64,000 bases of DNA from Bacteroidales bacterium (GTDB lineage Bacteria > Bacteroidota > Bacteroidia > Bacteroidales > UBA1402): positions 1 through 64,000 of the forward strand of contig JAJFTH010000006.1 in NCBI GenBank assembly GCA_021373135.1, written 5' to 3'. Position 1 is the first letter of the stretch. Each line of letters starts with the position of its first letter. This document shows, piece by piece, positions 58,583 to 64,000 of the stretch. The notes under the pieces were generated by a model. The model ran no database searches, was not told the DNA's origin, and saw only the letters and a program-made list of their open reading frames with translations. A program made the translations under genes and the position numbers.

Positions 58583-59836
58583 TTAATCTTCAAATTCCGC
58601 ACGTAAAATCCCCAACACTTCATCAACAGTGCTTTCTTCCAAATCAGCTTTTTCAATCAACTCTTCACGAGGTATTGCCAAAACATTGCGGGCTGTATCA
58701 CAGCCAAGCTTTTTGAGTGCGTCAATAACCCATCCATCAATTTCATCCTTAAATTCGTCCAAATAAATGTCATCATCCTCAATGTCATCCGTTTCACGGA
58801 AGACATCAATGGTATAACCGGTAAGCATGGAGGCTAATTTGATGTTCATACCACCTTTACCAATGGCCAGAGAAACTTCTTCCGGTTTCAGAAACACTTC
58901 AGCCTTGTTGTTTGTTTCATCCAAACGGATGGAAGAAATTTTGGCAGGGCTCAATGCTCTTTGAATGAAGAGGTTTATATTTGAAGTATAATTGATTACA
59001 TCAATATTCTCATTGCGAAGCTCGCGAACGATACCATGAATACGGGCACCTTTCACACCGACACAAGCTCCGACCGGATCAATCCTTTCATCATAAGATT
59101 CTACAGCCACTTTTGCGCGTTCTCCAGGGATACGTGCCACTTTCTTGATCAGGATAAGCCCCTCGTGAATTTCCGGGACTTCCAATTCAAAAAGCCTTTG
59201 AAGAAAAACAGGAGAAGTTCTGGAAAGTATAATCTTGGGATTATTGCTTTTGTTTTCAACTCTTTCAACAACAGCACGAACACTTTCTCCCTTGCGGTAA
59301 AAATCTGAAGGAATTTGTTCGACTTTAGGAAGCAACATTTCATTGCCTTCGTCATCAAGCAGCAGGATTTCTTTTTTCCAAATCTGATAAACCTCAGCAC
59401 TTACAATCTGTCCGACACGATCGATGAAACGGTTGTACAGACTGTCCTTTTGAAGTTCCAGGATCTTGGAAGCCAGTGTCTGACGAAGGTTCAACACGGC
59501 ACGACGGCCAAAATCGGCAAAGTGAACTTCATCTGTCACATCTTCGCCAACTTCAAAATCGGCGTCAATTTTTTTTGCTTCACTCAGCGTTATCTGTAAA
59601 TTTTCATCTTCAAGGGCATCATCTTCTACAATCTGACGGTTACGCCAGATTTCAAAGTCACCTTTATCCGGGTTGATGATGACATCATAATTCTCGTCTG
59701 TACCGAACATTTTTGCCAACACATTCCGAAAAGACTCTTCCAACACACTTACCATTGTTGGGCGATCGATATTTTTCAATTCCTTGAATTCTGCAAAGGT
59801 ATCAATCAAACTGATTGTTTCAACTTTTTTAGCCAT
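58583..59836 (-). CDS. nusA: transcription termination/antitermination factor NusA
   Basis: A 417-residue NusA. The N-terminal RNA-polymerase-binding domain is followed by S1 and two KH domains (GACVGVKGARIHGIVREL and VSLAIGKGGMNIKLAS). The C-terminal acidic repeats of the E. coli protein are absent, as is usual in this phylum. It lies between rimP (36 bases) and infB (72 bases). Confidence 0.97.
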   Translation of the reverse strand: MAKKVETISLIDTFAEFKELKNIDRPTMVSVLEESFRNVLAKMFGTDENYDVIINPDKGDFEIWRNRQIVEDDALEDENLQITLSEAKKIDADFEVGEDVTDEVHFADFGRRAVLNLRQTLASKILELQKDSLYNRFIDRVGQIVSAEVYQIWKKEILLLDDEGNEMLLPKVEQIPSDFYRKGESVRAVVERVENKSNNPKIILSRTSPVFLQRLFELEVPEIHEGLILIKKVARIPGERAKVAVESYDERIDPVGACVGVKGARIHGIVRELRNENIDVINYTSNINLFIQRALSPAKISSIRLDETNNKAEVFLKPEEVSLAIGKGGMNIKLASMLTGYTIDVFRETDDIEDDDIYLDEFKDEIDGWVIDALKKLGCDTARNVLAIPREELIEKADLEESTVDEVLGILRAEFED

Positions 59837-59872
59837 GGGGTGATTTGATATATTTATATTTTAGATTTTCAA

Positions 59873-60343
59873 TCAGGAAAAACGGATCAGATATTTGACT
59901 GATTTGACATCTGCATGTTGATAGGTCTCATCAACATCCATTTTCATTACTTTTTTACTGTTTTCGAGCTTCACTTTACAATTCTCTGTAAGAATGAAAC
60001 CGTTCTCATCAGCACTTTTCAGTACACCGGAAACCTTTTTCCCGGCTTTGGTGATTATTTCAACTTCATCACCTATATGAATCAAATATTGCTTCAGAAC
60101 TTTAAAGGGTTGTCCCAAACCTGCGGAACCGACTTCCAATGCAAAATCCTCCTGATCACGGTCAAGTCTGGACTCTACAAATTTGCTCAAGTCCACACAT
60201 TCGTCAATATTGACGTCATCAGATTCAGATTCAAATTCAATGAAGATCTCATTTTCCGGGTTAATTTTGACATCAACCAAAAAGAAGGACGTATTTTCCA
60301 TCCACTCCTCCACAATCTGAATTACAAGGTCTTTTTGTACCAT
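59873..60343 (-). CDS. rimP: ribosome maturation factor RimP
   Basis: A 156-residue RimP needed for 30S assembly. The N-terminal alpha/beta domain has VNIDECVDLSKFVESRLD and EVGSAGLGQPFK, the DUF150 signature, followed by an SH3-like C-terminal domain. First gene of rimP-nusA-infB, with a clear promoter. Confidence 0.95.
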   Translation of the reverse strand: MVQKDLVIQIVEEWMENTSFFLVDVKINPENEIFIEFESESDDVNIDECVDLSKFVESRLDRDQEDFALEVGSAGLGQPFKVLKQYLIHIGDEVEIITKAGKKVSGVLKSADENGFILTENCKVKLENSKKVMKMDVDETYQHADVKSVKYLIRFS

Positions 60344-60452
60344 ATATTGTTAATTTTCAGCATTTTCCGCGCTCGGTCTTGTCAAAAAAGTCCTTCCATT
60401 TTGGGAATAAAAGAGGGGAACCTTAGCTCCCCTCACATCCTCTTAACGGGCG

Positions 60453-60483
60453 CAAAGATACAACTATTCAACACTTTTACAAA
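60453..60483 (-). promoter_or_regulatory. rimP-nusA-infB promoter
   Basis: On the minus strand TTTG (60480-60483), exactly 19 bases, then TATCTTTG (60453-60460): a full match to the Bacteroidetes -33/-7 promoter. Leader length about 105 nt. Confidence 0.8.
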
Positions 60484-60562
60484 AAAAAACACCACAAATA
60501 TACTGATTGACTGTTTCCTTTGTCTTGTCCAACAAAAAAGTCTCGAACATCCTGCAACAAAC

Positions 60563-60590
60563 AAAAGAAGCTGCCCTTTTGAGGCAGCTC
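60563..60590 (-). terminator. terminator of the OmpA-like lipoprotein gene
   Basis: AGCTGCC (60569-60575) / GGCAGCT (60583-60589); on the minus strand followed by T-rich sequence, 24 bases after the stop codon. Confidence 0.7.
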
Positions 60591-60613
60591 TCCTGATATG
60601 ATACGGTTTTTTC

Positions 60614-61285
60614 TTAAAGTTCGCCAGCTTGAGCTTTCTTCAACATTTCTTCATTGGCTGTGATGGCAATTTCCACACGACGGTTTTGCGTACGACCGGC
60701 TTCTGTGTCATTGGTAGCCACAGGAGAAGTTGATCCCATTCCCTGAGTTGTAAGACGACTGCTTACAACGCCCTGAGCAACCAAAAATGCTTTAACGGCA
60801 TTTGCACGATTTTCAGAAAGAGGTTGATTGATGGCATCTGACCCTGTATTATCGGTATGACCATAAATCATAACGTCGGTATCAGGATAATCAATCAATG
60901 TTTTAGCAAACTTTGTCAGCGCAGTTATTGAAGAAGCACTTAAATCAGCTTTACCAGTATTGAAAAGGATACCTGATTCAAAAGTGACCTTAATACCTTC
61001 ACCGATACGTTCAACTTCTGCATTGGTACCCAATTGAGCTTCCAATTCTGCCGCTTGTTTATCCATCTTCTTACCAATCAAGACACCCGTTGTTCCACCA
61101 ACTGCTGCACCAGCAATTGCACCAACTGCCGTATTTCCGAGCAATTTTCCTACACCTGCTCCAACTGCTGCACCAGCTATTGTACCAATAGTACCACCTT
61201 TAACTGCATTTGACCAGGATTTGCATCCTGAAAACACCAAAGAGACACTCAATAAGCCAACTACCAATAAACGTGTTCCTTTCAT
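60614..61285 (-). CDS. OmpA-family lipoprotein with glycine zipper (YiaD-like)
   Basis: A 223-residue lipoprotein with lipobox VFSGC (Cys21). A Gly/Ala-rich zipper region (about 30-75) may insert in the membrane. The OmpA C-terminal domain (about 105-215) has YGHTDNTGSDAINQPLSENRA and the peptidoglycan-binding Asp and Arg in TQNRRVEI. It probably links outer membrane and cell wall. Confidence 0.92.
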   Translation of the reverse strand: MKGTRLLVVGLLSVSLVFSGCKSWSNAVKGGTIGTIAGAAVGAGVGKLLGNTAVGAIAGAAVGGTTGVLIGKKMDKQAAELEAQLGTNAEVERIGEGIKVTFESGILFNTGKADLSASSITALTKFAKTLIDYPDTDVMIYGHTDNTGSDAINQPLSENRANAVKAFLVAQGVVSSRLTTQGMGSTSPVATNDTEAGRTQNRRVEIAITANEEMLKKAQAGEL

Positions 61286-61336
61286 AAGAATAATTTTAAG
61301 AATGAATATTTCTAAAATATACTAAAACTCTATTTA

Positions 61337-61369
61337 CAAAAGTAAGACTTTTTTTTTGATATGATCAAA
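61337..61369 (-). promoter_or_regulatory. promoter of the OmpA-like gene
   Basis: Minus-strand TACTTTTG (61337-61344) with TTTG at 61366-61369, a spacing of 21 bases. Confidence 0.6.
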
Positions 61370-61434
61370 AGATTTTGTGATACTTTTTGGATTTTTGGCA
61401 AAAACAACATCCTGTCGTTTTCAGCAAAAATCAC

Positions 61435-61442
61435 TATCTTTG
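61435..61442 (+). promoter_or_regulatory. -7 box of gpmI
   Basis: TATCTTTG, matching TAnnTTTG, 52 bases before the gpmI start. Confidence 0.6.
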
Positions 61443-61493
61443 CACTGTTAAAAGTTTTTGGTAAACAAATTAAGGCAATAATAGTTCATAGGT

Positions 61494-63020
61494 ATGAGTA
61501 AAAAAGTAATGTTGATGATCCTTGACGGTTGGGGTATGGGACATCACGGAAAAGAAGACGTCATTTTTAACACCCCCACTCCTTACTGGGATTACCTGTT
61601 GGAAAAATATCCTCATTCACAACTTCAGGCCTCCGGTGAAAATGTCGGACTGCCTGACGGACAGATGGGCAACTCAGAAGTAGGTCACCTGAACATTGGT
61701 GCCGGACGTGTGGTCTATCAGGACTTGGTAAAGATCAATAAGGCTTGCCGCACCAACAGCATTATGCAAAACCCGGAAATCATCCGCGCTTATTCCTACG
61801 CCAAAGAACACAACAAACAAATCCATTTTTTGGGTCTTGTTTCCGATGGCGGCGTACACAGTTCACTGGAACATTTATTTAAATTAATAGAAATATCCAA
61901 AGATTACGGCATCGAAAAATCTTTCGTTCATTGTTTTATGGATGGCCGTGACACCGATCCATACAGCGGTAAAGGTTTTATCGAAAGTCTTGAAGCCCAT
62001 CTATCCAAAAACACGGGTGCTATTGCTTCCATCATCGGCCGTTACTACGCCATGGACCGTGATAAACGCTGGGAACGCATCAAAGAAGGATACAACCTGC
62101 TTGTAAACGGTATCGGGACTCCTTCGACGGATATGGTTCAGGCTGTTCAGGATTCCTATGACGCAGGTGTGACGGATGAATTCATCAAAGCCATTGTCCA
62201 TGTGGATGCAAACAAAAAACCTGTTGCAAAAATTGAAGAAGGCGACGTAGTCATCTTCTTCAACTACAGAAACGACCGTGCCAAAGAATTGACCATCGTT
62301 TTGACTCAGCAAGATATGCCGGAGACCGGAATGAAGACAATACCCCTTGAATATTTCTGCATGACTCCTTATGATGCAAAATTCAAAGGCCTGCACATTT
62401 TGTTCGACAAGGACAACGTTCAGAACACCCTTGGAGAAATAGTATCTAAAGCAGGGATGAAACAACTTCGTATTGCCGAGACAGAAAAATATGCACACGT
62501 GACTTTCTTCTTCTCCGGTGGTCGTGAAAAAAACTTTGAAGGTGAAGATCGCATTCTGATTCCTTCACCAAAAGTCGCCACCTACGATTTGAAGCCTGAA
62601 ATGAGTGTTTATGAAGTGGCTGACGCCTTGAAAGAAGCCATCGAAACTAAAAAATTCGACTATATCACTGTCAATTTCGCAAACGGAGACATGGTTGGGC
62701 ACACCGGCGTTTACGAAGCCATTCGGAAAGCAGTTATAGCAGTGGATGAAAATGTCAGGAAAGTGGTTGAAGCTGCCAAAGCCGAAGATTATGAAGTCAT
62801 CATCATCGCTGACCATGGTAATGCAGACAACGCGCTGAATAAAGATGGATCTGCCAACACAGCACACTCTCTGAATCCTGTGCCTTTCGTCTATGTCACC
62901 GGCAACAAGTCCGCAAAGGTTTCCGACGGAATCCTGGCTGACGTCGCTCCTTCCATTTGCCATATCTTAGGCATCAAACAGCCTGCGGAGATGACTGGTA
63001 AATGTCTGATTAAAGATTAA
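61494..63020 (+). CDS. gpmI: 2,3-bisphosphoglycerate-independent phosphoglycerate mutase
   Basis: A 508-residue glycolytic enzyme interconverting 3- and 2-phosphoglycerate. The metal ligand Asp11 lies in [10 protein letters not shown] and the phospho-acceptor Ser61 in [31 protein letters not shown] and IIADHGNAD carry other active-site residues. Length is typical. It overlaps the DUF3109 gene by one base. Confidence 0.98.
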   Translation: MSKKVMLMILDGWGMGHHGKEDVIFNTPTPYWDYLLEKYPHSQLQASGENVGLPDGQMGNSEVGHLNIGAGRVVYQDLVKINKACRTNSIMQNPEIIRAYSYAKEHNKQIHFLGLVSDGGVHSSLEHLFKLIEISKDYGIEKSFVHCFMDGRDTDPYSGKGFIESLEAHLSKNTGAIASIIGRYYAMDRDKRWERIKEGYNLLVNGIGTPSTDMVQAVQDSYDAGVTDEFIKAIVHVDANKKPVAKIEEGDVVIFFNYRNDRAKELTIVLTQQDMPETGMKTIPLEYFCMTPYDAKFKGLHILFDKDNVQNTLGEIVSKAGMKQLRIAETEKYAHVTFFFSGGREKNFEGEDRILIPSPKVATYDLKPEMSVYEVADALKEAIETKKFDYITVNFANGDMVGHTGVYEAIRKAVIAVDENVRKVVEAAKAEDYEVIIIADHGNADNALNKDGSANTAHSLNPVPFVYVTGNKSAKVSDGILADVAPSICHILGIKQPAEMTGKCLIKD

Positions 63021-63610
63021 TGTTACAGATTAAAGATACACTGATAAGTCTTGATCTGATTGATCGACAGTTTTGCTGCGATTTAATACATTGCGGCGGT
63101 ATATGTTGCGTTGAAGGTGAATCCGGCGCACCGGTGGAGCTGGACGAGATTGCCGAACTGGAAAATTCCCTGCCTTCTGTTTGGGAAGACCTATCCGAAG
63201 AGGCCAAGGCCATCATCAAAAAACAGGGAGTTGTCTATGCAGACCATGACGGAGAAATGGTGACCAGCATCGTCAACGGAAAAGACTGCGTCTTTACCTG
63301 TTACGACGAAAAAGGCATTTGCTTCTGTGCCATCGAAAAAGCCTGGAGAGCGGGAAAGATCTCTTTCATGAAACCTATCTCATGCCACCTATACCCTGTT
63401 CGGGTTAAGAAATTTGATGATTTCACGGCGGTTAACTATCAGGAATGGTCCATCTGCTCCAGAGCCAGACTTTACGGCGAGCAATTGGGACTACCAGTCT
63501 ATCAGTTTCTGAAGGAACCACTTATCCGCAAGTTTGGACAGGAATGGTATGATGAATTGTGCGAAGCTGCTGAGATGCTGAAAAGCGGAATGAATGGCGA
63601 TCCTAAATAA
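63020..63610 (+). CDS. DUF3109 family cysteine-rich protein
   Basis: A 196-residue protein of the DUF3109 family. A Cys cluster at 19, 20, 25, 29 and 30 and a second near 90-110 (DCVFTC, GICFCAIE), then SCHLYPVR and SICSRA, suggest a metal or Fe-S centre as in YkgJ-type proteins. Function unknown. Coupled to gpmI by a 1-base overlap. Confidence 0.88.
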   Translation: MLQIKDTLISLDLIDRQFCCDLIHCGGICCVEGESGAPVELDEIAELENSLPSVWEDLSEEAKAIIKKQGVVYADHDGEMVTSIVNGKDCVFTCYDEKGICFCAIEKAWRAGKISFMKPISCHLYPVRVKKFDDFTAVNYQEWSICSRARLYGEQLGLPVYQFLKEPLIRKFGQEWYDELCEAAEMLKSGMNGDPK

Positions 63611-63628
63611 AGGAGCCAGAATCATCAT

Positions 63629-63670
63629 TATACAGAAAGGGCTGTTCCGTAGAACAGCCCTTTCTGTATA
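63629..63670. terminator. long perfect hairpin between convergent genes
   Basis: A perfect 19-bp inverted repeat (63629-63647 / 63652-63670) with a CGTA loop, between DUF3109 and typA. No T run follows the arms on either strand, but its position and the AAAGGG/CCCTTT segments suggest bidirectional termination. Confidence 0.7.
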
Positions 63671-63679
63671 TCAATAAAA

Positions 63680-64000
63680 TTATTTCTTTCCTAAACGTTT
63701 GCGTTCGGTTTCATCAAGAATAATCTTGCGCATACGCATGTGCTTTGGAGTGACCTCTACATATTCATCTTCTTTGATATATTCAAGAGCTTCTTCCAAG
63801 GAGAAGATGATGGGTGGAGGCAATGTCGCCTTGTCATCCGTACCGGAAGCCCTGACATTCGTCAGTTTCTTGGTTTTATTCACATTGATGACCAAATCAC
63901 CCTCCTTGCTGCTTTCTCCTACAACCTGTCCGGCGTAAACATCTTCACCAGGGAAGATAAAGAAACGTCCGCGATCTTTTAGCTTATCCATTCCGTAGGC
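63680..64000 (-). CDS. typA: GTP-binding protein TypA/BipA, C-terminal part (partial)
   Basis: Only the last 106 codons lie in the window; the gene continues past 64000. RGRFFIFPGEDVYAGQVVGE and VNKTKKLTNVRASGTDD with ALEYIKEDEYVEVTPKHMR are the conserved TypA C-terminal domain. The reading frame stays open to the window edge (AYG before the internal Met at 63991), so that Met is not the start. TypA is a ribosome-associated GTPase. Confidence 0.95.
   Translation of the reverse strand, partial: AYGMDKLKDRGRFFIFPGEDVYAGQVVGESSKEGDLVINVNKTKKLTNVRASGTDDKATLPPPIIFSLEEALEYIKEDEYVEVTPKHMRMRKIILDETERKRLGKK

Overview
The window looks like a chromosomal segment of a Bacteroidales bacterium. This rests on several Bacteroidetes-type promoters (TAnnTTTG -7 boxes, in two places with a TTTG -33 box 19 bases upstream), little sign of Shine-Dalgarno sequences, and gene families typical of that order: a DUF5686/CarboxypepD_reg-like surface protein, a SUF-only Fe-S system, a SahH-type methyl cycle, secreted TldD-like peptidases, a lipoprotein glutaminyl cyclase and a DUF4097 lipoprotein. 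Species cannot be fixed from the sequence. No insertion sequence, prophage, CRISPR array or rRNA was seen. Layout: 1-310 is a tRNA patch (a damaged or interrupted tRNA-Gly-like copy, an intact tRNA-Gly, a tRNA-Leu and a terminator). 445-4577 holds a carboxypeptidase-regulatory-domain surface protein convergent with a PgpH-type HD phosphodiesterase. 4734-9032 is gltX-waaA-wzx. 9046-17277 is a nine-gene minus-strand operon for a CMP-activated nonulosonic acid of the legionaminic type (legB, legC, ATP-grasp, HAD, legI, legG, ptmE-like, legF, and a DUF115/GT42-like putative transferase). 17442-20257 (plus) has two glycosyltransferases around a methyltransferase. 20316-27089 (minus) is a CDP-6-deoxysugar set (rfbF, rfbG, cupin epimerase, SDR) with a GT2 and a YfhO protein. 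Together 6.3-27.1 kb reads as one surface-glycan province (LPS, O-antigen or protein O-glycan). 27131-30378 is ahcY and gnd, separated by the only gene-free stretch over 300 bases, which carries a plus-strand promoter and terminator and so a candidate small RNA. 30452-35274 is a sugar-acid locus: pdxB, a LarA-family nickel epimerase homologue, a PfkB kinase and a UxuB-like SDR, with the same 89-bp leader in front of both pdxB and the SDR. 35436-42279 has RNase R, a TraB/GumN protein, a DUF4097 lipoprotein, an acyl-CoA ligase and its XRE-cupin regulator. 42508-48510 runs ldcA, an active/inactive TldD-TldE-like secreted pair, a glutaminyl cyclase-like lipoprotein and rnhB. 48517-60343 (minus) is rimP-nusA-infB followed by cvpA-sufB-pnuC-small membrane protein-sufC-sufD-sufS-sufE. 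The window closes with an OmpA-type lipoprotein, gpmI, a DUF3109 protein and the C-terminal end of typA. Best candidates for something undescribed: the leg operon has no LegH-type N-acyltransferase but has an ATP-grasp ligase plus a minimal HAD phosphatase exactly where the acylation step belongs, suggesting ligase-made N-acylation (for example N-glyceroylation); the duplicated 89-bp leader; the orphan plus-strand transcript between ahcY and gnd; and the secreted TldD/TldE-like pair. All are inferences from sequence reading and no database search was run.
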